Assembly (NCBI RefSeq): GCF_000237825.1
Contig: NZ_CM001377.1
Coordinates: 1,240,001 to 1,304,000 of the forward strand
Origin: Thermanaerovibrio velox DSM 12556
GTDB lineage: Bacteria > Synergistota > Synergistia > Synergistales > Synergistaceae
Direction: 5' to 3'
DNA length: 64,000 bases
The notes under the pieces are model-generated. The model had not been told where the DNA came from and ran no database searches. It worked only from the letters and a program-made list of their open reading frames with translations. Position numbers and translations under genes: made by a program. This document shows, piece by piece, positions 1 through 8,763 of the stretch; position 1 is the first letter of the stretch, and each line of letters begins with the position of its first letter.

Positions 1-189
1 TCCCTGCCTCCCCTCTGGAGGCATTTTACCCTCTTTTACGAGGTGTACCACATAATTAATCACCCCAAGGGGCAGGCCTTCTTCGAGAGGACCCTTCAGC
101 CGCTCAGCCGATTCGAACAGGAGGCGGACAGCTTCGCGTGGGCTGCGGTCTGGCCCGAGTGGATTGACGGGGACTACCGGGATTGGTGA
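1..189 (+). CDS. C-terminal end of an unidentified protein (partial)
   Basis: An open frame runs from the first base of the window to a TGA at 187-189 and gives the last 62 residues of a protein. The fragment is rich in aromatic residues (Trp, Phe, Tyr) and ends in W-I-D-G-D-Y-R-D-W. I do not recognise a family from this piece, and the start lies outside the window. The next gene begins 41 bases downstream on the same strand with its own ribosome site, so the two may be co-transcribed. Confidence 0.5.
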   Translation, partial: SLPPLWRHFTLFYEVYHIINHPKGQAFFERTLQPLSRFEQEADSFAWAAVWPEWIDGDYRDW

Positions 190-229
190 TGAGGCTTGCC
201 CTACCCAAGGAGGCGGGAGGTGCTATCCA

Positions 230-1306
230 TTGGTATCATTGAAAACCGTAAGGGAACTTTTTGAGCCGGCCAACCTGGGAGGTATTCCCCTGACCTGCCG
301 TTTCGTGGCCTCCGCGATAACACCTGAGGTCTTTGGCCGATGGCCCTCGGAGAGGGCCCTTAGATTCTACCGATCCCTTGGAGCGGGAGGAGCCGGGGCC
401 GTCATAACCGGCTCATTCTATGTGGACAGGCTGGGGGCTGACGAGTCACACGGGGACCAATTCGTGGGGTTTGTGGAGAGGCTGAGCGGGCTTCTTAAGG
501 ATTTCGACTGCCCCCTCGTCGTCCAGCTTGGACATTCAAGCCACAGGCTCCACAACGTGCCTCAACTAATGGGGCCCAGGGGCCCTTATCCCCATGAAAC
601 GGATCCATACGAGGTGACTCAGGCTTTTGGCAGGTTCTCCAAAAAGGCCTTCGAGGCGGGAGCATCGGCGGTTCAGATCCGCTGCTGCCACGGGAGTCTC
701 CTGGACTCATTCTTGACAATGAGCGAAGGCCTGCCCCCGGGACTCGAGAACCCCTGGGACCCGGCTGTCATGGCCCTTGACGCTTGCCTTGCCCACGGGC
801 CCGTATGGGTCAAGGTGGGGCTCGGGGAAGATATGCCCCATGGATACGGGGTTGACGATGGGATCCGACTGGGTATCGAACTTGCCAAGGGGGGAGCATC
901 CCTCATAGAGGTCACCTCCGGGACCTTTGAATCAAGGCCTCCGGTTGGGGTCTTAAGGATTGGGGTTTCATCTGGGGAAAGCGAAGCCCATCTGGCGTCC
1001 CCTTGTCGGCGCCTTTCGGAGACCCTTAGAGAGCTTGGCCTAAGCAGCCACATCATGCTGTCCGGCAGCATAAGGAGCATCGAGCGTTCCGCAGAGCTCT
1101 TGGAGGAGGGCATCTGCTCGGCGGTATCGATGGGCAGGCCGTTTATAGCGGAGCCAGACCTGGTGAACCGGTGGCGGGAAGACGACCGCCGTCCATCCGC
1201 CTGCTTCTCATGCAACGCATGTCTGGCCGAGGGCGTTGAATTTGTAACCTGCCCCGTGATGAGGGAGAAGGAAGAAAATTTTTGGAACTTGCGAAGCCCC
1301 GATTGA
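230..1306 (+). CDS. Old yellow enzyme (NADH:flavin oxidoreductase) family protein, compact form
   Basis: This is a 358-residue FMN-type TIM barrel protein. Family features seen are the N-terminal L-F-E-P segment, V-V-Q-L-G-H (the usual Q-L-x-H), a degenerate H-G-x-L-L-x-x-F-L region, and S-M-G-R-P-F-I near the C terminus (phosphate site). After it comes C-F-S-C-N-A-C plus a fourth Cys ten residues on, like the 4Fe-4S motif of the 2,4-dienoyl-CoA reductase branch but more tightly spaced. The protein stops there and lacks the FAD/NADPH domains of that branch. The usual E-I-H before H-G is Q-I-R-C-C here, so the substrate may differ. I chose TTG at 230 because GGGAGG ends nine bases before it; an upstream TTG at 164 overlaps the preceding gene. 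Confidence 0.75.
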   Translation: MVSLKTVRELFEPANLGGIPLTCRFVASAITPEVFGRWPSERALRFYRSLGAGGAGAVITGSFYVDRLGADESHGDQFVGFVERLSGLLKDFDCPLVVQLGHSSHRLHNVPQLMGPRGPYPHETDPYEVTQAFGRFSKKAFEAGASAVQIRCCHGSLLDSFLTMSEGLPPGLENPWDPAVMALDACLAHGPVWVKVGLGEDMPHGYGVDDGIRLGIELAKGGASLIEVTSGTFESRPPVGVLRIGVSSGESEAHLASPCRRLSETLRELGLSSHIMLSGSIRSIERSAELLEEGICSAVSMGRPFIAEPDLVNRWREDDRRPSACFSCNACLAEGVEFVTCPVMREKEENFWNLRSPD

Positions 1307-1346
1307 CCTAAAAACCGCAAAATTTAGAAACTTCAAACCCATTGGA

Positions 1347-1378
1347 TTGACAGGCGCAACCCACAAGTTTAAACTTGT
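1347..1378 (+). promoter_or_regulatory. TTGACA promoter with a perfect 16-bp palindrome on its -10 region
   Basis: TTGACA at 1347-1352 is followed 17 bases later by TAAACT (1370-1375). The -10 lies inside a perfect palindrome, ACAAGTTTAAACTTGT, at 1363-1378. This arrangement suggests an operator over a promoter for the downstream aminotransferase operon. The binding protein is unknown; the RpiR gene at the other end of the operon is one candidate, by inference only. Confidence 0.4.
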
Positions 1379-1431
1379 CGGCAAAGGTAAGCGTGATACC
1401 TAAAGCTCGATGCAAAAATCACATAAAAACC

Positions 1432-1460
1432 TTGGCTATTCTTGATCTTTGCGCTACTAT
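1432..1460 (+). promoter_or_regulatory. Second promoter of the aminotransferase-butyrate kinase operon
   Basis: TTGGCT at 1432-1437 and TACTAT at 1455-1460 are separated by exactly 17 bases. Transcription would start near 1467, giving a leader of about 85 bases before the ATG at 1553. Confidence 0.5.
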
Positions 1461-1474
1461 GAAGAAGTGTCAAA

Positions 1475-1502
1475 GTAAAAGGTTCTCCAGAAACCCTTTT
1501 AC
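1475..1502 (+). other. Leader hairpin upstream of the aminotransferase gene
   Basis: GTAAAAGG at 1475-1482 pairs with the CCTTTTAC that ends at 1502, with TTCT/AGAA continuing the stem around a very short loop and small bulges. It lies just after the predicted start of the 1432 promoter. A second perfect palindrome, CGGCGTACGCCG, follows at 1502-1513. There is no T run, so this is not an ordinary terminator. Confidence 0.35.
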
Positions 1503-1552
1503 GGCGTACGCCGGGACCCAAGGGGCATAAAAGAGACGAAGGAGTGGGTATC

Positions 1553-2788
1553 ATGTCATTGGAAGACAAGCTGTCGGAAGTGGGACGGAACTTAAGGTCC
1601 TCCATCATAAGGGAGCTTTTGAAGTTCGCCGCCTCCCCGGAGGCCATATCCTTCGGCGGTGGAGTCCCGGATCCTAATACCTTTCCCCGTCACGAGCTGG
1701 CCGAGATAGCCAAGGAGGTAATCGAGCAGGATTACTCCTACACCCTGCAGTACAACACCACCGAGGGAGACGACCTCCTGGCCCAGGAGATGTCCAAGCT
1801 GCTCACCAGGATCTACGGCATAGAAGGCATCCAGAGGGACCAGATGCTCTTCACCACCGGCTCCCAGCAGGCCCTGGACCTCATGGCCCGTATATTCCTC
1901 GACAAGGACAGCATATGCTTCATGGAGTTCCCCGCGTACCTTGGGGCGGTGAGCGCCTTCAGGATGTCGTTCCCGAGGTTCGAGACGGTCCCGGTCGAGG
2001 ATGACGGCATGGATGTGGATTACCTCGAAAGGCGCCTCAAGGAGATCGACGCCAAGGGGGAGATATGCAAGGTCAAGTTCATATACACGGTCCCCAACTT
2101 CCACAACCCCGCCAGCGTCACCATGAGCCTCGAAAAGCGCAAGCGGCTTATAGAGATCTGCAACCGCTACGATATCCTAATCCTCGAGGACGATCCCTAT
2201 GGGATGCTCCGTTTCAGCGGCGAGCCCAAGCCATCCCTTTACAAGCTCGCAGGACCCGATCGGGTGGTGCTCCTTAACACTTTCAGCAAGGTCCTCACCC
2301 CGGGCCTCAGGATAGGCGTAATCCTCGGCAGGTCTGATATAGTCCGCCGGGCCACCATGGCCAAGCAGGCCATGGACCTCTGCTGTCCCAGTCTGACCCA
2401 GCGGATAGCCGCAAGGTACCTTAACCGCTACGACATAGTGGAACAGATCAAACCGGGCATAGAGCTTTACCGTTCCAAGAAGGACACCATGATAAAGGCC
2501 CTCAACCAGGATTTCTCGGTGATAGAGGGAGCTAAGTGGATAGACCCGGAGGGGGGGCTCTTCGTATGGATCACCCTCCCCCAGGGCTTCGACACCATAG
2601 GCATGTTCGACGTGGCGAAGTCCAAGAACGTTTACTACATACCCGGGGAGGCCTTCTCCATCGAGAAGACCCCGTCCACTTCCATGCGTCTGTCTTTCTG
2701 CCTGCCCCCAGAGGAGAAGATAGTGGAAGGGATAAGGCGTCTCAGGGACGTGATCGTAGAGTACGGCAAGCAGAAGGGGCTGATGTAG
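1553..2788 (+). CDS. PLP-dependent aminotransferase (class I, 2-aminoadipate/MocR-like fold type I)
   Basis: This 411-residue cytosolic fold-type I aminotransferase carries the marks of the LysN/2-aminoadipate aminotransferase group. It has F-G-G-G-V-P-D-P near the N terminus, T-T-G-S-Q-Q-A-L (cofactor phosphate loop), E-D-D-P-Y (Asp pairing with the PLP nitrogen) and N-T-F-S-K-x-x-x-P-G-L-R-I-G with the Schiff-base Lys. It would convert an amino acid to its 2-oxoacid. The stop is two bases before the first butyrate kinase, so it heads the operon and probably feeds the oxidoreductase downstream. ATG at 1553 is preceded by GGAG eight bases earlier; an in-frame GTG at 1544 overlaps that ribosome site. 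The exact amino acid cannot be told from sequence. Confidence 0.88.
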   Translation: MSLEDKLSEVGRNLRSSIIRELLKFAASPEAISFGGGVPDPNTFPRHELAEIAKEVIEQDYSYTLQYNTTEGDDLLAQEMSKLLTRIYGIEGIQRDQMLFTTGSQQALDLMARIFLDKDSICFMEFPAYLGAVSAFRMSFPRFETVPVEDDGMDVDYLERRLKEIDAKGEICKVKFIYTVPNFHNPASVTMSLEKRKRLIEICNRYDILILEDDPYGMLRFSGEPKPSLYKLAGPDRVVLLNTFSKVLTPGLRIGVILGRSDIVRRATMAKQAMDLCCPSLTQRIAARYLNRYDIVEQIKPGIELYRSKKDTMIKALNQDFSVIEGAKWIDPEGGLFVWITLPQGFDTIGMFDVAKSKNVYYIPGEAFSIEKTPSTSMRLSFCLPPEEKIVEGIRRLRDVIVEYGKQKGLM

Positions 2789-2789
2789 C

Positions 2790-3866
2790 ATGCGGATACT
2801 GGTCATCAATCCCGGATCGAGCAGCACCAAAGTCGCCATATTTGAGCACAAGGACAAGGTGGCCCAGGAAAACCTAAACCACCCGGCGGAGGAGCTGGAG
2901 AAGTACGAGTCCCTCATGGATCAGAGGGAACTACGGGAGAGGGCCATATCGGATTTCCTCGCTAAGAACGGCCTATCGGTGGACCAGCTGGACGCCATAG
3001 CCGCCAGGGGAGGCATACTCCCTCCCCTGGAGAGCGGCACGTACCTGGCAAATCAGGAGATGGAGGACTTCCTTCTCCACCATGCAAAGGTGCAGCACGC
3101 CTCCAACCTGGCAGCGGTGATAGGGCTCGAAATGGCCCGAAAGGCCAAAAAGGAGATCCCCGTGTACGTCACCGATCCGGTCAGCGTGGACGAGATGGTG
3201 GACGTGGCGAGGATATCGGGGATAAAGGACCTGGAGCGGAAGTGCCTTTCCCACATATCCAACATGCGAGTCGTGGGCATAAAGGTGGCGGAAGAGGAGC
3301 TTAAGAGGCCCTTCCATGAGACGAACATGGTGATAGCCCACCTGGGGGGCGGCATATCCGTGGCTCCCTTCGAGAAGGGCCGCATGTTCGACGTTAACAA
3401 CGCCAACGATGAAGGCCCCTTCAGCGTGGAGCGGACCGGGGAGCTGCCGGTTGGAGACGTGGTAAAAACCGCCTACTCCGGCAATTACACCAAGGACCAG
3501 CTTAAGAAGACCTTCGTGGGCAAGGGGGGGCTTGTGGCTTACCTCGGGACAAACGACCTTAGGGAGGCCTTCAAGATGGCCCAGGAGGACCCCAAGGCCC
3601 TGGAGGTCATCGAGGCCATGGCCTACCAGATAGCCCAGGAGATAGGGGCCATGTGCGCAGCCCTGAAGGGCAAGGTGGACTGCATCGTAATAACCGGCGG
3701 CATGTCTCACAGCGTAGATTTCGTAAACATGATACGAGGCTACGTGGATCGGTTTGCCAAGGTCTTCACCGTGCCAGGGGAGATGGAGATGGAGGCCATG
3801 GCATACGGAGCCCTCAGGGTCATGACCGGCCAGGAGAAAGCCAGGACCTGGACGTTCAAGGCTTAG
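2790..3866 (+). CDS. buk: Butyrate kinase, first of two tandem copies
   Basis: This 358-residue ASKHA-fold acyl kinase begins with I-N-P-G-S-S-S-T-K-V-A, the phosphate-binding start typical of the butyrate kinase branch. It contains H-L-G-G-G-I-S-V and N-N-A-N-D-E-G-P-F-S with the family Arg (S-V-E-R-T-G-E-L-P). Length matches the family (about 355). The reaction is acyl phosphate plus ADP to carboxylate plus ATP. With an aminotransferase upstream and a 2-oxoacid oxidoreductase downstream, branched or linear C4-C5 acyl phosphates are the likely substrates. No phosphotransbutyrylase gene is seen in this window. Confidence 0.92.
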   Translation: MRILVINPGSSSTKVAIFEHKDKVAQENLNHPAEELEKYESLMDQRELRERAISDFLAKNGLSVDQLDAIAARGGILPPLESGTYLANQEMEDFLLHHAKVQHASNLAAVIGLEMARKAKKEIPVYVTDPVSVDEMVDVARISGIKDLERKCLSHISNMRVVGIKVAEEELKRPFHETNMVIAHLGGGISVAPFEKGRMFDVNNANDEGPFSVERTGELPVGDVVKTAYSGNYTKDQLKKTFVGKGGLVAYLGTNDLREAFKMAQEDPKALEVIEAMAYQIAQEIGAMCAALKGKVDCIVITGGMSHSVDFVNMIRGYVDRFAKVFTVPGEMEMEAMAYGALRVMTGQEKARTWTFKA

Positions 3867-3908
3867 CCCTTGACTCACCAGCAAGGAACCACGAAAAGGC
3901 GGTGCTGA

Positions 3909-5000
<1,092 letters not shown>

Positions 5001-5010
5001 GGGTGCTAGG

Positions 5011-5664
5011 GTGACGGAGCTCAAGAAGAACTACGCTTTCATAGGTCTGTTCGGCAGCGGGAAGACCGAGGTGGCCATAAACTGGGCCCTGCGGCTCCGG
5101 CGGGAATGGCCCCATGTGGCCATAGTAGACGGGGATATAATATCCCCCTACTTCAGAAGCAGGGATGTGGCGGAGGAGCTTGAGAGCATGGGTTTAACGC
5201 CGGTGTACCCCCAAGGGGCCTTGAGGAACGGGGATCTGCCCGTCATAACCGGGGCCGCCAGGGGGTACCTGGAGCGTCCGGAGTACAAGACAGTTATGGA
5301 CGTGGGCGGCGAAGAGGGAGGCATTGTGGTCCTTGGGTACCTGAAGCCCTATCTTGGGGACTGCGAGATCTCAATGGTGGTGAACGTGGCGCGTCCCTTC
5401 TCCTCCACCGTTGACGGCATTTCAAGGGCCCTGGATGAGTTAACCCGGGCGGGGGACCTCAAGGTAGACTACCTGATAAACAACCCCAACCTATCAGTGG
5501 AGACCACGTTAGATCTGATCCTGCGAGGGGAGGAGGTCTTGGCGGAGGCATCAAGCCGTCTGGGTATACCGGTGAAGTTCACGGTGGTGCCGGACTTAAT
5601 AGAGCCCCAGGGACTTCGCTTCCCGGTTTTTCCCATAAGGCGTTTCATGAGGATGGAAATATAA
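5011..5664 (+). CDS. P-loop ATP/GTP-binding protein of unknown role (CobQ/MinD-like fold)
   Basis: This 217-residue soluble protein has a Walker A loop, G-L-F-G-S-G-K-T, at about residues 12-19. A D-G-D-I-I-S-P-Y segment follows at about 41-48, and V-M-D-V-G-G-E-E-G-G at about 95-104 is the likely Walker B/switch region. There are no membrane segments. The start is a GTG ten bases after the second butyrate kinase. Its place between the kinases and the 2-oxoacid oxidoreductase suggests a helper for that enzyme, such as an assembly or metal/cofactor-loading ATPase. That role is inferred from position only. I do not recognise a named function. Confidence 0.7.
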   Translation: MTELKKNYAFIGLFGSGKTEVAINWALRLRREWPHVAIVDGDIISPYFRSRDVAEELESMGLTPVYPQGALRNGDLPVITGAARGYLERPEYKTVMDVGGEEGGIVVLGYLKPYLGDCEISMVVNVARPFSSTVDGISRALDELTRAGDLKVDYLINNPNLSVETTLDLILRGEEVLAEASSRLGIPVKFTVVPDLIEPQGLRFPVFPIRRFMRMEI

Positions 5665-5718
5665 GATCTATATCAAGGGAAGGGCCAAAAGCAAACAACG
5701 CACGGAGGTGTTAGGGTA

Positions 5719-5952
5719 ATGGCAAAGGCCAAGGGGAAGATCGAAGTTGATCAGGAGAGGTGTAAGGGTTGCGGCCTATGCGTAAGCGTATGCCCCATGA
5801 AGGTCATCGAGTTCGGTGATAACTTCAATGCAAAGGGGTACCATCCCGCAGAGGCTAAGCACCTGGACAAGTGCATAGGATGCGGATTCTGCTACAACAT
5901 CTGTCCCGACGTCTGCATAACCGTGTACAAGGAAGTGGCGGAGAACGCATAA
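5719..5952 (+). CDS. vorD: 2-oxoacid:ferredoxin oxidoreductase, ferredoxin-like delta subunit
   Basis: This 77-residue protein carries two 4Fe-4S motifs of the C-x2-C-x2-C-x3-C-P type: C-K-G-C-G-L-C-V-S-V-C-P at about residues 15-26, and C-I-G-C-G-F-C-Y-N-I-C-P near residue 54. Small dicluster subunits of this form pass electrons from the TPP site of four-subunit 2-oxoisovalerate or 2-oxoglutarate oxidoreductases to free ferredoxin. The three other subunits follow directly. The ribosome site is GGAGG. The vor symbol rests on the butyrate kinase context; kor would also fit. Confidence 0.85.
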   Translation: MAKAKGKIEVDQERCKGCGLCVSVCPMKVIEFGDNFNAKGYHPAEAKHLDKCIGCGFCYNICPDVCITVYKEVAENA

Positions 5953-5995
5953 GGGCCGCAGGGATAACCTAAAAAGGATTGGGAGGGGAACTTAG

Positions 5996-7057
5996 ATGGC
6001 CGAGAGAGTTTTGGTAAAGGGAACTGAAGCCATGGGGGAGGCCGCCGTTAGGGCAGGCTGCAGGTTGTTCTTCGGCTACCCCATAACACCCCAGAACGAG
6101 CTTCCGGAGTACATGTCCAAGCGGATGCCAGAGGTTAACGGCACCTTCCTCCAGACCGAGAGCGAGGTAGCCACGATAAACATGGTCTACGGTGCCGCCT
6201 GCACCGGCACCAGGGTGATGACGTCCACCTCTTCGCCGGGCTACAGCCTGATGCAGGAGGGGGTTTCTTACATGGCCTGCGCGGAGCTTCCGGCGGTGCT
6301 GGTAAACGTGGTTCGTGGAGGCCCGGGCCTTGGGGACATTCAGCCCTCCCAGGGAGACTACTGGCAGGCCACCAAGGGCGGTGGGCATGGGGACTACAAG
6401 CTGATAGTGCTGGCTCCCTCCACCGTGCAGGAGGCAGTGGACCTCACGGTGCTGGCCTTCGATCTGGCGGATAAGTACCGGAACCCGACGCTGATAGTAG
6501 CCGACGGGGTCATAGGGCAGATAATGGAGCCGGTCACCTTCCCGGACTTCAGGGACATCTCTTCCCTCCCAACTCACGACACCTGGGCCCTCACTGGCAC
6601 ATCTGGAAGGCAAAAGAGGATCGTAGCCCCCTTTGACCTCGATCCCTACAGGCTGGAGCAGATGAACCTGGCGTTGGTGGCCAAGTACGAGCAGATGGAA
6701 AGGGACGAGGTTCGCTGGGAGGAGTACATGCTGGAGGACGCGGAGGTCATGATAACCGCGTTCGGCACCGTGGCGAGGATCGCCAAGAGCGTGGTTGACC
6801 AAGCTCGCTCCCGCGGGATAAAGGCAGGGCTCTTCCGCCCTATAACCCTCTGGCCCTTCCCCTATAAGCGGCTTGAGGAGCTCGCCAAGGGCAAGAAGCT
6901 GATCCTCGATGCGGAACTCAACATGGGACAGATGCTGGAGGACGTGAAGATGGCAGTGAAGGACCACGCCCCGGTGGAGTTCTTCAAGCGGATGGGCGGG
7001 ATAGTGCCCACCCCCGATGAGATCCTGAACGCTCTAAACTCAAAGCTGGGGAGGTAA
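5996..7057 (+). CDS. vorB: 2-oxoacid:ferredoxin oxidoreductase alpha subunit (VorB/KorA type)
   Basis: This 353-residue subunit holds the pyrimidine-binding and transketolase C-terminal domains. It starts with [18 protein letters not shown] and shows G-Y-P-I-T-P-Q-N-E, then [26 protein letters not shown] is characteristic of the separate-subunit Vor/Kor group. Length matches the 3-methyl-2-oxobutanoate dehydrogenase subunit VorB (about 350). With the other subunits it oxidises a 2-oxoacid plus CoA to acyl-CoA and CO2, reducing ferredoxin. It sits eight bases before the beta subunit gene. Confidence 0.9.
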   Translation: MAERVLVKGTEAMGEAAVRAGCRLFFGYPITPQNELPEYMSKRMPEVNGTFLQTESEVATINMVYGAACTGTRVMTSTSSPGYSLMQEGVSYMACAELPAVLVNVVRGGPGLGDIQPSQGDYWQATKGGGHGDYKLIVLAPSTVQEAVDLTVLAFDLADKYRNPTLIVADGVIGQIMEPVTFPDFRDISSLPTHDTWALTGTSGRQKRIVAPFDLDPYRLEQMNLALVAKYEQMERDEVRWEEYMLEDAEVMITAFGTVARIAKSVVDQARSRGIKAGLFRPITLWPFPYKRLEELAKGKKLILDAELNMGQMLEDVKMAVKDHAPVEFFKRMGGIVPTPDEILNALNSKLGR

Positions 7058-7064
7058 GGGAGCC

Positions 7065-7814
7065 ATGACTTTTCAGGTTGTTATGAAGAGGCCCGAGAGC
7101 CTCACCATGAAGGAGTTCACCTACTGTCCAGGCTGCACCCACGGGGTTATCCATCGGCTGGTGGCAGAGGTTCTGGATGAGCTTGGCATAAGGGAGAAGA
7201 CCATAACGGTGGCCCCCATCGGCTGTTCCGTCTTCGCCTACGAGTTCTTCGACACCGACGGGACCATAGCGGCCCACGGGCGGGCCCCCGCAGTGGCCAC
7301 GGGCATAAAGAGGGCCAGGCCGGATCTCTACGTGTTTACCTACCAGGGAGACGGTGACCTGGCGGCAATAGGCACCGCAGAAATAATCCACGCGGCAAAT
7401 CGTGGCGAGAAGATGACCACCATATTCGTGAACAACGCCATATATGGGATGACCGGTGGACAGATGGCCCCCACCACCCTGCTGGGCATGAAGAGCACCA
7501 CAACCCCCTACGGCAGGAAGGCGGAGAACGATGGGTTCCCCTTAAGGGTTTCGGAGGTCATAAAGGAGACCAGGGGGGTGGCTTACCTCGCCAGGACTAA
7601 GGTGAACACCCCTCAGGACGTGCGCAAGACCAAGGACGCCATAAGAAAGGCCTTCCTCGCCCAGGTAAGGGGGCTTGGCTTCGGCATGGTGGAAGTGCTC
7701 TCCACCTGCCCCACCAACTGGGGGATGGATCCCGTCAAGTCGCTCAAGTGGCTTGAGGAGAACATGGTTCCCGAGTATCCCTTGGGAGTATTCGTGGACA
7801 AGGTGGGTGAATAA
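7065..7814 (+). CDS. vorA: 2-oxoacid:ferredoxin oxidoreductase beta subunit (TPP-binding)
   Basis: This 249-residue subunit binds thiamine diphosphate. G-D-G-D-L-A-A-I-G (about residues 92-100) and [12 protein letters not shown] together form the TPP/Mg site of the family. The N-terminal [10 protein letters not shown] and the following P-I-G-C-S-V-F are also typical. It forms the active site with the alpha subunit encoded just upstream. The gamma subunit gene begins three bases after its stop, which points to tight co-translation. Confidence 0.9.
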   Translation: MTFQVVMKRPESLTMKEFTYCPGCTHGVIHRLVAEVLDELGIREKTITVAPIGCSVFAYEFFDTDGTIAAHGRAPAVATGIKRARPDLYVFTYQGDGDLAAIGTAEIIHAANRGEKMTTIFVNNAIYGMTGGQMAPTTLLGMKSTTTPYGRKAENDGFPLRVSEVIKETRGVAYLARTKVNTPQDVRKTKDAIRKAFLAQVRGLGFGMVEVLSTCPTNWGMDPVKSLKWLEENMVPEYPLGVFVDKVGE

Positions 7815-7817
7815 GCG

Positions 7818-8372
7818 ATGAACACTCGGATGATCTTCGCTGGATTCGGAGGCCAGGGAGTCATGCTGATGGGACAGATAATATCCCTGGCGGGTATGCT
7901 TGAGGGGAAACACGTGACCTGGATGCCTTCCTACGGCCCTGAGATGCGCGGCGGCACCGCCAACTGTACGGTGGTGATAAGCGATGAGCCGGTGGCTTCT
8001 CCGGTCACCAACGATGCAGAGGTGGTGGTGGCGATGAACATCCCCTCCCTCGCCAAGTTTGAGCCTGCGGTCACCCCCAAGGGATATCTTCTGATCAACC
8101 AGTCAGTTGTGGATCGGGAACCTAAGAGGGGGGACATCGCATCCATAAAGGTCCCCTGCAATGAAATAGCGGACCAGCTGGGGAACCTCAAGGTGGCCAA
8201 CATGGTGATGCTTGGAGCCGTGGCAGGAGCAACCGGCGTGGTCTCCATGGACAGCATAGTCAAGGCCCTGGAGAAAAAGCTATCCGCCGGCGGCAAGACC
8301 TCGCTAATAGAGGTGAACAAGAACGCCATAGAGCGGGGTTACCAGATGGCCAAGGAAGCGGTTTCCGCTTAA
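7818..8372 (+). CDS. vorC: 2-oxoacid:ferredoxin oxidoreductase gamma subunit
   Basis: This 184-residue subunit begins with F-A-G-F-G-G-Q-G-V-M-L-M-G-Q, the CoA-contacting start of the gamma domain, and has P-S-Y-G-P-E-M-R-G-G-T-A-N-C, its second signature. It completes the four-subunit complex with the delta, alpha and beta subunits upstream and is the last gene before a strong terminator. Confidence 0.9.
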   Translation: MNTRMIFAGFGGQGVMLMGQIISLAGMLEGKHVTWMPSYGPEMRGGTANCTVVISDEPVASPVTNDAEVVVAMNIPSLAKFEPAVTPKGYLLINQSVVDREPKRGDIASIKVPCNEIADQLGNLKVANMVMLGAVAGATGVVSMDSIVKALEKKLSAGGKTSLIEVNKNAIERGYQMAKEAVSA

Positions 8373-8401
8373 GAACACCGCATCCATCGCAGAACCGTCC
8401 A

Positions 8402-8433
8402 GCCCCTCCTCTATCGAGGAGGGGCCATTTTTT
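8402..8433 (+). terminator. Intrinsic terminator of the aminotransferase-vor operon
   Basis: GCCCCTCCTC (8402-8411) and GAGGAGGGGC (8416-8425) form a perfect 10-bp stem around a TATC loop, followed by CATTTTTT. It begins 30 bases after the gamma subunit stop. Confidence 0.92.
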
Positions 8434-8472
8434 CTTTGATTTTTAGCCATAATCCCATAGCCATGGCCTACT

Positions 8473-8501
8473 ATAACAACCGATCACCACAAAGGTGTCA
8501 A
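8473..8501 (-). promoter_or_regulatory. Promoter-like sequence facing back into the vor operon
   Basis: On the minus strand TTGACA (8501-8496) is followed by exactly 17 bases and TGTTAT (8478-8473). No minus-strand gene lies downstream, so any RNA would run antisense toward vorC. It could be chance; the match to consensus is good. Confidence 0.3.
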
Positions 8502-8532
8502 CTGTAGACAGCAAGCAAAAAGGAAAAATCAG

Positions 8533-8598
8533 TTTCCTTAGCATATACCATGGTATATAATGTACAGGAAAACTTGAACGGAAATCCCGTTAAAGTTT
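8533..8598 (+). promoter_or_regulatory. Promoter and palindromic operator of the RpiR gene
   Basis: A consensus TATAAT lies at 8556-8561 with a weak TTTCCT 17 bases upstream. The -10 overlaps a perfect palindrome, ATATACCATGGTATAT, at 8543-8558. A hairpin with 12-base arms and one mismatch (8570-8581 with 8587-8598) follows right at the predicted start point. The rest of the gap from 8434 to 8763 has an AGGAAA/TTTCCT inverted repeat (8521-8538) and the minus-strand promoter noted separately. Autoregulation by the RpiR protein is the simplest reading. Confidence 0.5.
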
Positions 8599-8763
8599 AC
8601 CAAACTAGTCCCCAATGCCTTCCCGTAGGACCTTAAAACTCCAAGTGGCAAGGCTCAGCCTTCAAGGGGTTAACGCGTCCCAGTCGTCGGTGTCACTGTG
8701 GCGGTTTTGAAGGTAAGGGGCGAAAAATCCTGTGATCCCAATGATGACGGAAGGGGTGTAAAC

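Noticed and set aside
8698-8763. Longer start for the RpiR protein (GTG at 8698)
   Set aside because: It has no ribosome site, and the ATG at 8764 does, with the usual family N terminus.
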